A stretch of 64,000 nucleotides of DNA. Source: Dermacentor variabilis (Eukaryota; Arthropoda; Arachnida; Ixodida; Ixodidae). Positions 21,259 through 33,037 of this stretch are shown one piece after another (the stretch's first letter is position 1; every line of letters begins with the position of its first letter). The stretch lies in the NCBI RefSeq assembly GCF_050947875.1, contig NC_134569.1:23039631-23103630 (forward strand), given 5' to 3'. The notes under the pieces were generated by a model. The model was not told the origin of the DNA. It saw only the letters and a program-made list of their open reading frames with translations, and did no database searches. A program made the translations under genes and the position numbers.

Positions 21259-21272
21259 AAGAAATATATAAG
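21259..21272. repeat. Right 14-bp target-site duplication of the I-type LINE
   Basis: AAGAAATATATAAG, identical to 15437-15450. The CR1-like LINE protein continues through it. Confidence 0.95.
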
Positions 21273-22760
21273 GTTATATGTCACCTAAAACCCACCAGTG
21301 CGGGAATTGATGAAGTTCTACCTGCTACCATTAAAATGATTGTGCACCTAATTTCTGATATCTTGTCTTATATTACTAATTTGATATTCAAGACTGGTGT
21401 GTTTCCTAATGAGCTTAAGCGTGGTAAAGTCATTCCAGCTTTTAAAAAAAGGTGACAGCACACTAATACATAACTACCGCCCCATTTGTATTTTACCTTT
21501 TTTCGGCAAAGTTCTGATGAAATTAATCTAATTGTGTCTAACCAAATACCTCACTAAACTTAATATTCTCTCTTCATGCCAATTTGGCTTCCGTAATGGA
21601 CACTCCACAGATTTGGCGCACATACATATAACTGACCAATTAAAAAAAATAATTGATGAAGGTCTATTTGCAGGTTCAGTTTTCATCGATCTAACAAAGG
21701 CATTCGACTGCTTAAACCATAGTATCCTTTTGCTAAGCTTGAGGCTATCGGTGTTTGCAATCCTGCGCTCTCACTGTTAAAAAGTTACTTATCAAACAGA
21801 GTTCAAGTTGTGTCTGTCTAATGGCTATTCGAGGCAACAAACCACTAACATTGGCGTCCCTCAAGGATCCATCTTAGGACCACTACTGTTTTTGATTTAT
21901 ATTAATGATCTACCTAACTGTTTGTAGTCTACTAAGTGCATTCTGTACGCTGATGATACTACCATATTTGCCTCTGATAAAAACATGGCACTTCTTATTA
22001 ATAAGCTAAATACTGATCTATAAGTTGGTGTAATGCTTACCTATTTATTAATGCCACCAAGACTAAATTTGTTGTATTTTCCTCACATCAACAACATTCG
22101 GCATCCTTATCCATTCTTTAACTTTTGGCTCACACTCTCTCTTTCCCAGTCCATGCCAGTCTTTCCTTGGGATTTCTCTTGACTGCAACTTGAAATGTAA
22201 AAATCACATTTCTCACATAAAAAAGAAAATAGCGTACGGTATTCACATTGTAATTAAAACTCGTCCCTACTTTACACATAGTACAATAATCTTGCTATAC
22301 CACTCATTCATTCACTCTTGTATTAACTACAGCATAATATGCTGGGGTAACACTTATAACACTCACTTGGCATCCCTCCAGGTAATCCAGAACCAATCCA
22401 TAAGAATTATTACAAGTAGTTCATGCTTTGCAAATGGAAAATCACTACTACATGAAAACAACATCCTAAACATTTCAGAACTCGCCAAATATAATCGGGA
22501 TTTTATTCTACAAATATGTGACTAAGGAATTACCATCGACCTGCTTCTTTACCTTGTGACCTGATAGCTCATAGTCACACTAGATTTGCACTCAATAATA
22601 ATTTCCATCTACCTACAGTGCGTACTAACTATGGTAAACAGACTGGAATTTTCCTCGATATCGCTTTGGAATACTCTACCACCTTATAATCAAAAATGCA
22701 AAAAATTTATGCCAATTTAAAAGACAACTAAAATCATTCATAATAAATACTTACTGATAT
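21259..22760 (+). pseudogene. CR1/Rex-like LINE reverse transcriptase and C-terminal domain
   Basis: Protein continues from the left block across several frames. It reads KPTSAGIDEVLPATIKMI, FGFRNGHSTDLAHIHI, FIDLTKAFDCLNHSILLL (first catalytic Asp at about 21690), GVPQGSILGPLLFLIYIND and LYADDTTIF (catalytic pair at about 21945-21965). The C-terminal part in frame 22190-22525 includes YHSFIHSCINYSIICWGNTY and LQVIQNQSIRIITSSS, then a degenerate VRTNYGKQTGIF segment. At least four frameshifts or stops are present. There is no RNase H. Confidence 0.82.
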
Positions 22761-22922
22761 TGTCTGTTTCTTCTTCTAATTTTATTCTGTTTTTTCTACT
22801 GTCATGCTGTTAACAAGTGTTCGTATTACTCATATGCTATAAGCATGTTTTGATATTACTCTTAGCTCTCATCTATACTACTGTTGCTTTAAACATTGTA
22901 CACCATCATAAGTGTCTTTAAC

Positions 22923-22960
22923 AGGAGGTCCTGATACCGTCTTTGACTATGGGACCTCCT
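22923..22960 (+). other. 3' UTR stem-loop of the CR1-like LINE
   Basis: AGGAGGTCC at 22923-22931 pairs perfectly with GGACCTCCT at 22952-22960 around a 20-nt loop, just before the AT-rich 3' end. In CR1/L2-type LINEs a 3' structure is recognised by the reverse transcriptase; that role is inferred here. Confidence 0.7.
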
Positions 22961-23018
22961 TATGTATACTACACACATGTAATTTTCTTTATTTTTACCA
23001 ATAAATAAATTATAAAAT

Positions 23019-24032
23019 TATGAAAATACCAAGCTTTTCTCTCAGTTTAAATGTCTCGCACCAAAGCGAGACCCAAAATGCTATTCAAACTATAGGAGCT
23101 AGGATTAACGGGTCTTCAAGACTTCACTGTATGTCAGGTAAAACACTAGAACATGGAACAGAGAAGCATTTTGTGCCCTCTTGAGTCGACTCTGTGACAG
23201 AAAGAATTAATGCAAAGAGGAGACTACTTACTTCATTCAGCAGTTCTAGGTTTGGAGTGTTCTAGTCATAATAAGCTTCTCTAAATTTAAAATCTGTGGC
23301 TCCAAAAATTTTCTTCCGCTGTTAGCCTGCTCCAAATTCAGAATATTTTGCTCCAAAATCAAGATTTTTCTGCTCCAAAAATTGCTCCAAGAGCTGTTTC
23401 AGCTGTCTCACCTCTGCTAAAGACACCACTAACCCTTCTCCCACGTCACACAGTATGGGTAACCTGCACCCTGCAATTCTCTCTGAAATAAATAAGGTCA
23501 TATACTATTCAGGCAGGCCTTGTAATACAGACATATTTCTAAGAGTTAAAAGCTCACTTTTCATAGGGCAGCTATTGCAAGGAGCTGGGAAATTTTTCTT
23601 TTATGCACTTGAGCTGGTAGGGTTACTGTTTAACCCTTTCTGTACTGCTGATGAGTATAGTCACCATGAGGAAGGATATCTCGCACTGTATATGTGTCGG
23701 CTTGCTTCAAACTGCAGTTTTTGACACTAGGTGGCGGCACTTGTGAACATTAGTGTCGTGTGCAGTTTTTGTCTTTAGTAATGGCTGCTTGAGCACTTGA
23801 ACTATGAACATGGCCATCTGCACGCCGCATTTCCGAAAAATTTCTGGGAAATTCGATACAAGTTTTGTCAATTGCTCCGTTATGCAGATGGTTAATGTTG
23901 TCATAGTACACCCTAAAATTTGCCTTCTATGAATAGGCAAATCTGCATTGCCATGCTTTACTTTACATATTGTGCTTCATCAGACTGTAAAACCAGTACA
24001 GCCTAGAGCTATGTCGGTTGCTGAAGTTTCAG
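23019..24032. other. Non-coding stretch leading to the first zinc-finger exon
   Basis: No supported gene. A run of CTCCAAAA-type repeats lies at about 23295-23390 (a TGCTCCAAAA motif recurs several times). The remainder is presumed intron of the zinc-finger locus. Confidence 0.45.
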
Positions 24033-24280
24033 TGCTGCTTTGCAGGAAGGCGGGCCCCTTTTGCCGAACCTGTAACAGGGCTTTTTCAACACGTGGCAGC
24101 CTCAACCGTCACATGGAGATGCACCAGCCATTTCGTGTCAAGCATGCCTGCCACCTTTGCTTCAAGGAATTTGCTTGGCCTAGTGATCTGACCACACATC
24201 TGCGCATCTCCCATGGGTCACCTCACACGCGTCGTGTTGGACGCCTCAGCTACACCAAAGCAAAGCTGCCTCCCAGCTGA
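24033..24280 (+). CDS. Alternative terminal exon with two C2H2 fingers (unit 1)
   Basis: This exon would give a DNA-binding end to a transcription factor. Finger 1 is CRTCNRAFSTRGSLNRHMEM plus H; finger 2 is CHLCFKEFAWPSDLTTHLRI plus SH, both with C-X2-C-X12-H spacing. A stop at 24278-24280 closes it after a basic tail (PHTRRVGRLSYTKAKLPPS). I place the start after TTTCAG at 24032, because this gives two bases completing a split codon, as in the other units. A second acceptor TTTGCAG at 24045 would leave one base and be out of phase. No ATG belongs to the exon. Finger 2 shares the F-x-W-P-x-D core with units 2 and 3. The function is inferred from the fingers; the shared 5' part is not in the window. 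Confidence 0.82.
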
Positions 24281-24763
24281 GGCCCCAGTTTGTTTGCTCT
24301 GCGTGCATTTGATGGTATTGCTTGCCTGCCTTTTGTGCTCAGTGACTTCGAGATTTACTTGGCAGTTCCCTACCTCTTTTGACCTTCTATTGGTTTCTTG
24401 TCTGAAGGCAAGCCCTGTTTGTCAAGTGCAGGACGTTCTGGGTTCAACTCCCAGAAATCACAACTTTATATTATTATGACCAAATACTTGTTCTTGAGGT
24501 TTAATTTTACATTTCCTAAAGTCTTAGTAATGGTAGCTTATTGGAGCCCTCTCACGCTTTGCACCCAATGCAAGATGATGACATTACATCACAGAAGTCA
24601 AATGTTCAGGACTAAATATGTTGTTTTAGATGCTAGAACAATGCTGTACCTCTAAATTTAGTCAGTCGGTGAATTCGGGTGTTGTCAGTCAAGCAGGTGG
24701 TAAAGTGGCTTTTTGTTCTTGTTCTGGCATTTTGTCTTTGTTCTCTGCAAGGACTGAATGCGA

Positions 24764-24769
24764 AATAAA
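24764..24769 (+). terminator. Candidate poly(A) signal for unit 1
   Basis: AATAAA about 480 bp after the stop of unit 1, within CGAAATAAACAATG. Position fits a 3' UTR end; use is inferred. Confidence 0.4.
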
Positions 24770-27700
24770 CAATGTTAAAAAAGGGAGCCTTTCCTAACAT
24801 GCACTGCTATTACAGGGTCAGTCAACAGTGGGAGTTGTTTCAGGTAACATGCTCCCAATGCAAAAATAGCGCAGGCAAAGCATGCGCAGGAAGTTTTTTG
24901 TTTAGCAGTGTCACTTGCTAGTGCAAACATTGTATTTGATGTGGATGGCTTGTGTAAAGAAGCTCTATTTTTAGAAAGGTTGTTTTTGGGCAGCATTAAA
25001 TAGTGGGAGAAAGATCTAGCTAGTTGATGCCAACATGTATTGTGCTGCCACGCACCATATGTGGTATCATTATGGTAATGGGAGAGAGCCTCATGCTTTT
25101 CAGAAATATTGTGCAGCACTGCTTTTTTGATTGGGGGTGTTGAAGGTCGACTAATTTTGGAACCAGACACAAGTCCCCAAGTGGCATAGCGATGAAACGC
25201 TTCATTGCAGCAAAAGCTAATAATCAAAGCTGCCATGTTAGGTTAAAAGGAGGAAAAGCTATTTATGCCATTAGTTAATAATGCTTGTAACAGTATAACC
25301 TCACTATTCATATTTTTACCATATTGCAGGAAAAAATAAGTGTTAGCTAAGAAAACAAACCCTTCAGGTACATTTAGATATTTAATGTTGGCTAGAGCTT
25401 GAATTTCTTATTAGGTTGTTTTCAGTGCTTGAAATAGCATTATTAGTACTCTGTTCTGTTGTTGACTGAGCTTGTTGGTGCATGTCTGCGCCAATGCTTA
25501 AGGCCAGCATGAATGCCTAAGGCCAGCATGAAAAAATGAGGCAAGATTAGGCAGCACTAGTGCAAACAACTTTCTGGGTTATTGCCAATCTGTTTTTAGC
25601 CTGCTTTCATGTTGTCTAACCTTGTTATATTTTTTTCATGCAGTCCCCAAGGATTCACATAGATAAAGGGTCAATGCAGTCAAAAGCCCAAAAGCCTCAT
25701 TAGGGAAAATACATCATCTGTTACCAAGAGAGTGTCAGTGGGACTGCCCGAGTGCTTCTTGTAAATACGCCTGGGATTAAACTTGCTTTCTCTATCAGTG
25801 GCCGCCCGCCAGATTTAGCGTACAAAGCAGTGGCTTAGCCAGGATTTTATTTTAGTATTGAGGAAAGGACTGGGACCTAAAACCATGCTGCCTCCCCGCC
25901 CTGTTGTTCTTGCCACTAGTGGCAGGACACCACCTATTTGGCAAAAATTTAGCGTGAATGCTTAATTTTTAATGTGCTGACCAGTGATTAGCATGAGCAT
26001 GTAGCTGTTTCCAGGTTCTGGTTCCACTGTCATAAATTTGCAAAGTTCTGCATTGCACCACTGATTACACCAAAATGTGTAATCAGTGCATAATGGTGTG
26101 AGCCCAAAAATATTTGTTTATTGGCATGTTATGGTAGCCTGGGGATTCATGAAAGACTTCTGCTGGTGTGCACATCTGTGTACCAGGTCGAGTAGAATAT
26201 CATTCCAGAAGGAAGACAGCCACATGAGAGTGTTTCATGTTCCAATGCTTGGACATTGCATTATTTCAAGATCAGGACATTGGCAGCTACGCCAGTGATA
26301 ATGTGTAGTAGTGTGGTACGATGTCTTTTTATATCCTGATGTCTATCCACACAAATGAGAAAGAGTACGTGCTAGTGTAGTGCACTGCACAGCTCTGCAA
26401 GGTTTCTTTTTTTGTAATTTTTGTCTGTGAATTGCAATGTAACATGTAACATCACATGATGGCAAGATATTGGTAGGACTCTGTGGGATCACAATGTATT
26501 ATTTAGAAAAAAAAAAAAACCTATGTTGCGCTAGCTGGGCAAATTTCACACTGCATAATTTTTTAAAAGACTGTTACTCCAATCAGAAGCTGTCCTTAGA
26601 TGTGTTTTATGTTAATTGTATGGAAATGTCAGTCATGCAGAAGAGATAGAGCTCTGTTGTCTAAAATCATTACAGCACGTAAATGTTGGTCTAGCTTCAC
26701 TAGCTTCAAAGAAATTCTTTAAAGGAGAGGGGATGACATGAGTGCCACAAATAAGAAATAAATAAAATATGTGACCTTTTCTGTCACAGTCACTGAATGC
26801 TCTTGACAACAGAACCGGCACCTGTCTTTTTATTGTTTCTTCTTCGTAGCCTTTTCACTATTTATAGCATGCTTGTCCAATGTACATGTATCATCATAGA
26901 ATTAGTGTTAGCAGAACACACATCTCTTGAGACATTTGAAATGTGCAGGAGCTGTAATCATGAACAGTCATTGCTGTGGATAATTTCCTCAGTGCTGAAC
27001 ACACAGTGCCGTGTTATGGGGGTGTGCGCTCCATGTGATCGGAAAGCGGTGCCCATGAGAGTGATTGTTCTAGATGGGTGGTTCTCAATTATGCGATGAG
27101 CTCCTGTAGAGTGAGAACATCGTTCAAGTGGAGCAATTGTATTTCTTTGCTGTGATCGTCTTTTTCTTTCTGTGGTGAGGTCAGGGTGCGTTTGTAGGTC
27201 ACTATACTAAAGCTCACCACCAAAAAGCACATTAGACAGAAATTCATCAGACTAAGTTCCAACAAATTTAACCCAGATTAAAAGATCACTGGACAAAAAT
27301 GATGCATAGAAATTAATTTTTTGCAGGCATAAAATATTTGGGAAGCCTGGATAGGTTGGGTCATGTTAGGTTGAGTAAATTTGCTTTGCTTGTTTTAACT
27401 TGGGTTACCTTAGTTTGGCTTAGTTTTCCTGTCAGTGTTAATGGCTACTTGAAGCAACCAGACAGACTGCCATCTGTTGCACCAATCCAACATGCAGCTT
27501 GGAACAGTGTATTCAGTACCATTATTCTGTATGTTCACTAAAAAACAACTATTCAGAAATACTCAATGTGATACTAAACATTTGAATATGGTTCAAGTAG
27601 CAATACATGCTAGGTTCATGTGCAATATTCTTGCTATTTGTACACCACAATCCACCAACTTTTGTCAGACGAGATTTCAAGAATATGTGAATCTGTGTTT

Positions 27701-28570
27701 AGAAAAATAACTTTCATACGGTATGCTTGCAGCCAGTTTAATAACAGTGGGCATTGGTTGTTCTGCTCTGGCAAATGGTTATGTTTTATATCAGGTGAGC
27801 ACTTGCCCAAGTAGCTTTTGTCCCGAATTTGTTCTCATGTAAAGGGTCTGCTTACATGTGATGACCCCGGTGCAGGGATTATTGAAGAATCTGATGTGGA
27901 TGTCCTAGTTTTGTGTTATGCATTTATTTTAGCCTGCTTTTGCAGGCTGGAGAAAGAGAGTGGTTTTTAAGTTCTCAGGTAGACAACCAAGCAATTACAA
28001 AGGCGCTAATTACCTCATTCTGGCACTTGTTTAAGTTTCGATTTAGGTTCGGTACTTTTGCATACACAGCAACTTGCTGAGTAGGTTTTGAGTATAGATG
28101 CAGTGTACTTCTTGAGGTGAGGGCTTTTCAGCAATACACTGTTGCACATTAACTGCTTGTACTCAATTGCACACTGAAATAACTGCATGTGGCTGACGAT
28201 TGTGGTGTGGTTGATAATTTATTTGCTTTATCGTTTTCTATTCATTTCCATACCCTGCCCACGGCTACTTCTAATTGTTGTTATCTTTTAGTGTGCAAGT
28301 GACATGCAATGAGAAGTGCTCTCTGTTATTTCATGCACAAGTCTGTGCTGTGAGGCTACATTTGTTATGAAAAGAGGCTTGGGAATGCTTTGAAGTGCTA
28401 CAGAACCTTGCATGTGATGCAGTTGACACCGCATGCAACTATGAAAATTTCTTTGTGTCATGGAATACCATTAAAGGAGCATCAAGAAAGAAATAATGTT
28501 ATGTTGAACTAAATTGGTAGGTTATACTTTGGAAATAGCAGCTAAGGGACATTTCCTTAGGACGGATTCT

Positions 28571-28673
28571 TGAGCAGAAACAGTGCAAAGTAACAGGATG
28601 GAAGAAAGGCACAAACACAGTACCACTGTCTGTCCCGCATTTCCATCCTGTTCCTTTGTGCTCTTTCTGCTTA
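28571..28673. repeat. Snap-back hairpin element, about 100 bp
   Basis: The arm TGAGCAGAAACAGTGCAAAG (28571 onwards, through AACAGGATGGAA) is the imperfect reverse complement of TTCCATCCTGTTCCTTTGTG to TTCTGCTTA (28641-28673). The spacer is about 37 bp. It resembles the hairpins at 39820 and 50578 in size and form. Confidence 0.7.
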
Positions 28674-29127
28674 AGTCATGAACAAACCAGCCCAAATGAG
28701 TATGCTTCAACAATGGCTTGTTATTCTAAAAATTGGCATGAAAGCAAAATGTGGGTGGTGACGCAAACTCTGATGTTCTCCACCAGTTTCCCATGATGTC
28801 ATAAATTGTGGCAGAATATGGCCAACACTACCTAAACATTAATTAATCAAGAAAGGAATATTGCATTAATATACAAAGGATAACTTGGCAATAACTGTGG
28901 ACTTTTTTAATACATAATGACCCCAATATGTGAAAATGCTGGAATGTTTGTGACAACACAGAATGACATCAATCTGTGTTGCCAAGCCTCAGACACGAGG
29001 TGTCTCAGGTTCAGCTTCACTTTGTGTTTCCCCTCAGTGTTCTGTTAAACATCAACTGCAATCAAGGGCTTTGTTAGTGCAACATATTAGAACTGGATCA
29101 GTGAGAAACAACTTCCAGTCAATTATT

Positions 29128-29153
29128 ATTATTATTTATTATTATTATTATTA
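29128..29153. repeat. (ATT)n microsatellite
   Basis: Imperfect ATT/TTA trinucleotide run immediately before the TIR-like edge at 29154. Confidence 0.9.
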
Positions 29154-29932
29154 AGTAGACTCTCGTTACTACGGACTTTGATAATCCAACAATAAAACAT
29201 TCGTTGTATCCAAAGTCAGTAATATTCAAAACGCCTCACTTCCAAAACTTTCGTTGTGATGCCTAACAACTTTTTTGCAAAGAGTGAGTGACGAACTTCC
29301 AAAGTGTATATATATATATAAAAAGAGAGAGAGAGCCGCAGTTTCGCCCGAAAGGCGAAGCATCGATCGTGATAGCAAATTAAGCAAGATAAGTGCGACA
29401 GCATCAGTGAGCTAATTGACTTTCATGCTGTCTCTCTCTTCAACACGAACTAAACTTCGAAAGCACAGCACATACGAAGCTACCGGCTCTGGGTGCACTT
29501 TGTCCACATCGCAGATCGCTTTCAAGATACGGTGACCACGCCGTAAGCAGCAGCCACCGCCGAAGTAGAACGCCCCCCTTCTTACCCCCCCCCCCCCCCA
29601 CACACACATGCCTTGCATGCTAAAAAAGAGGGCAAGCTACTGCCCTGCCTTCCTCCCTCGCGTGTGTGATATCGAGCCGCTATCGTCGGCTGACCTTCAC
29701 AAGTCAGTTGTCAGTTCGTGTTGACATGGCAAAAGTATGTTTATACGCCCAATTTCGGAAAAAACTGCCACTAATTTTGTCTGCTGTGGCCGATAGTCCA
29801 CTGTAGCACAGTCTGTTAGAAGCGAACTTTGTTGCATTAATAAAACAGATAAAACAAACTAAGGCTGAAATATGGTCCATTATATCTAAAAGTCTGTTGT
29901 ATGCGGGTTCATTGTAATGAGGGTAGAGTGTA
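29154..29932. mobile_element. Possible non-autonomous TIR element
   Basis: The left edge TAGACTCTCGTTACTACGG and the right edge, reverse complemented as TACACTCTACCCTCATTACA, are imperfect inverted matches of the kind seen in pogo/Tc1-like elements, with AT-repeat DNA on both sides. The interior (29400-29720) is more GC-rich than the surroundings and non-coding. The match is weak and the family is not certain. Confidence 0.35.
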
Positions 29933-29933
29933 T

Positions 29934-29986
29934 CATCATCATCATCATCATCATCATTATTATTATTGTTGTTGTTGTTATTATTT
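29934..29986. repeat. (ATC)n(ATT)n(TTG)n compound microsatellite
   Basis: Runs of ATC, then ATT, then TTG. On the minus strand it encodes an Asn/Asp homopolymer in a spurious frame. Confidence 0.92.
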
Positions 29987-31047
29987 GACGATTTTTTCTT
30001 ATCGACTGGAGCATCCTCAAAACTGGCTTTATTGCCTGTTGTGTACACAGATGTCTTCATAGGAATGGCACTCTGGAACATACACTCTGGAACTTGCTGA
30101 GGACCATACTTCATGTACTGCTGTTCTGTTTTTGGACAGCTGTGTGCGAAGTCTTGTTCTAAAGAATATACACATTTTGACAAAGACAGCTTTTCAAGCT
30201 AGTTCTTTTTTGTTTTGTTTTGTTTCTCATTTTAGAAGTGGTACATTATTTCATGCAGAGGCACATGATGTCATCAAGCTAAACTAAATGCTTCCTGACT
30301 GCCAAACTAATCACTAGAGAAACTTCTTGTACGGCATCAAGGCGCAGTAAAAAAATCCTTCGCTGGTGTATGCCAATCTGACAATTGATACATCAAAGAC
30401 AGCGAAGCTGTATAAGCATATTCTCACCCCTTTCAGAAGTACTAGAGGTCTGTTTGCCGACTTTAATCACTTTCCTGGTTGTAAATTCTGAGCTGGCTGT
30501 AGCCATATTCAAGTGTGCAACTTGCTGTACTCGCTTTGTCTGTTTTCCCCACTGTTTCGTCTTTTGAACACACACACTTGAGTTCCTTAGTGTATCAAAC
30601 CTTGTAACTGAAGGCTTTCAGAAAGGTATTAAATCAATTCAACCTCGAGAGGGCATACATGGCAGCATTTAGACCAACCGGTGTATTGCTCTCAGCATAT
30701 ACTTGATTGTGCAATGATTACACCATCGCATCTGGTAGCTTTGCATTGCGCAAAGGGGATAGTGGCCCTCATTTAATCAAGTAGTTTATATTAGCTTCGA
30801 AAATGCCACAGAAGCATGAGCTAATTGCCTATGAAATCTACAATAACCAACACACACTGCGCCTAGCTCTCATGATGCTGTGCCTCATCGAGTGATTATT
30901 GAAAGGGACGAGCATTTCATGACGTGCAACATGCAGAAGAAATTGGCAGGTGCTGAAGCAATGCATGCATACTCAGTGATGCAGATAAGCCAACACAGCG
31001 GGAAATGGAGATGTGGATGCCGCTCTATATCTCTACAATTTACCTTC

Positions 31048-31267
31048 ATGAAAAGGAATGCATTAGCACGTGGCCTATGCTTCATGGTGGCTGCTTATGG
31101 CACAGCCAGCAGGCGACTCCAAAGTACTACGAATGCCAAGCCATGGCTACAGTCAAGTTAAGAAAGCTCACAGCACCACCTGTAGTTGGTGCTAGCAATT
31201 GCTTAGTGGTGGCACAATAAGTGGCCGCCACAGATCCCAGGCTACACTCCCGTGCATTCCCTTTCAT
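31048..31267. repeat. Degenerate inverted repeat
   Basis: Starting at 31048, ATGAAAAGGAATGCA..., and in reverse from 31267, ATGAAAGGGAATGCA..., the two strands read similarly for about 60-75 bp, with a spacer of about 65 bp. I estimate roughly two thirds identity by eye. It may be an old foldback element. Confidence 0.45.
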
Positions 31268-31458
31268 AAAGGCGCTGTGTGTACAATGGATAGGGTTTAG
31301 CAACAACTTGTTTGCCATCGGGTTCCACAGGCCAAACATACACCCCACTGCTAACATTGGTAGTGAATTTTGGACCATGAGGGGCAACAATGCAGAAACT
31401 AACGCCAAGAAGAAACATTGAGAAGTGGTTTTAGGTATGTGCATATAAGGTAGTGCAG

Positions 31459-32089
31459 TTGAAACTCGATTTAATGAAGTGATGATTACACTAATTATTT
31501 CGTTAAATCGGGAAGTCTGTATAATTGAGGAAGGAATTTTTCGGTCCTTCAAAATCTAAAATTGTAACGTAGCGGCACACAAAAGCTACCATGGCATTCT
31601 ATTTGCTGCTAATCCAGCCATCTGTCGCATTAACCTTGAAATAACGAAAGCAACTACCGCCGCCCCTACCGAGGGGTTGTTCAGTCGGCTGTTCTGTGCA
31701 TGGGCGCGGTGTGCAGCCTCGTCAAAATAAAGCTCGGGATCTGACCATGGGGCCTAACATGGTAGCTTTAGAGTGCAAGCTCAAAGAAGAACCCGTCTGT
31801 GTCAAAATTATAAAGAAATCACCGCTTTTCTTACTCATTTATTTCAGGAAAAACGTTGTTAAATCGGTTGATGATAACCACCATGTATGCCTTGTAATGG
31901 ACCATCGGCCTAGTCAAGCTGTTTTCCAACAGCTTTTAGCCTTTGGTATCCACCAGAGCACTTGTAATTCTGGAAATAAATTGAATTAAAATTGAAATTG
32001 AACCATATGGTTACCTGCTGGAGAATGGAACTTTCTTCGTTACATCGGGAACTTCTTAAAATCGGGTTTCATTAGATCGAGCTTTAAAT
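31459..32089. mobile_element. MITE-like element with ACTCGATTTAATGAA ends
   Basis: The left end TTGAAACTCGATTTAATGAA (31459) and the right end, reverse complemented as TTTAAAGCTCGATCTAATGAA-like sequence (ending about 32089), form imperfect terminal inverted repeats. Just inside are more inverted copies (TTTCGTTAAATCGGGAAG and CTTCGTTACATCGGGAAC). The length is about 630 bp with no transposase. TIRs of this type occur in Tc1/mariner/pogo derivatives; the class is inferred. Confidence 0.5.
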
Positions 32090-33037
32090 ATATATACACT
32101 GCAATTAGGTATGATTGAGTCAAAGCACAGTGAGAATACATAATTACGAGGGGCTGTAGATCATCACTAAAATAGGATAAATTTCTTTATCTGTGCTACA
32201 TGCGCCATAAGTGAGAACGAGGGCTATTGCTGATTTATTTCCTGTGAATGCAAGAAAATAAGCATTTTTGTGAAGTTATTTATTTTTTAAAAAGCCCTAA
32301 TTTTTCAGAAACATCCTTTTAACAGCTGTGCATGAGTGGGTTTATGGCATTGTTTATAAAACATGGCAGCTGGCAAGATGTTATATAGTTGCAAGAAAAA
32401 AAAAGCACATTCATTTGAACAAAGGTGCTAATATTTTATTGTGTGTTGAGGTGTAATATTTGGTTTACTTGTTCATTACACAATCTTATGATTAAGTCAA
32501 TCTATTTAGCACACTTAGAAAGTTCTACGGGCGTTTCTCATTTTGCCTTAGACATTTTAAAGGGACACAAAAGAGCAAACACTAAACAGTTCAGATTTAA
32601 AGTATTCTTTAAAAAATATATTTTCATTAATTTGGTGGAGAAGTGGTTGATTGCTAATGGAGAAAATGAAGATCAAGCTTTCCTTTCTTGAGTTTTGTGT
32701 GGGGACCTCAATGCTGGCGCGTCACTATGGCGTTATGGACTGCAATGTATTTTCTTTAATTTAGATTGTTTTAGTGCAGGAATAATTATTAAAACTTCCT
32801 ACGTTGTGGTTTAGGCTCCTTTGGAAAGCCAATATGATCTTCCATAATCTATAAAATATCAACTAGACTCAAGCCGAAGTTGCCAAATATGTGACATCAT
32901 GGTGATCTGTTGCAGGAGCACTTACTTTTGCCAAATATGACATAGCGAGCATCTTCTCATGATAAGCTTAGCTGTCATATTATTGCAGAAGCATAATTTA
33001 CTAACGCAGCTTAAGTTAATGTTCCTTTAATGTCAAT

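Larger units (their letters stand above)
14613..23018 (+). mobile_element. CR1/Rex-like non-LTR retrotransposon, 5'-truncated, split by an I-type LINE
   Basis: Two blocks, 14613-15450 and 21259 to about 23018, form one LINE. The first encodes the end of the endonuclease and the linker; the second encodes reverse transcriptase and the C-terminal domain with no RNase H. The 3' UTR has a perfect 9-bp stem (22923-22931 with 22952-22960) and the element ends in an AATAAATAAAT-type tail. The blocks join exactly at the 14-bp duplication flanking the inserted LINE. The name CR1/Rex-like rests on lack of RNase H and protein style only. Confidence 0.8.

Noticed and set aside
24046..24280. Acceptor TTTGCAG at 24045 for unit 1
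   Set aside because: It has a reasonable motif but leaves one base of the split codon, not two, unlike all other units; the TTTCAG at 24032 is in phase. Transcripts could still show either.
24395..24480. tRNA-like GGGTTCAACTCCC near 24440
   Set aside because: The B-box-like word has no matching A box at the right distance and no cloverleaf could be drawn.
29586..29599. Poly-C run as a G-quadruplex regulatory site
   Set aside because: A single homopolymer run inside a probable transposon relic; no spaced G-tracts and nothing linking it to a promoter.
29704..30183. Minus-strand frame of 159 codons with Asn/Asp run
   Set aside because: The run is the trinucleotide microsatellite at 29934-29986; the rest has no domain and crosses a TIR-like edge.
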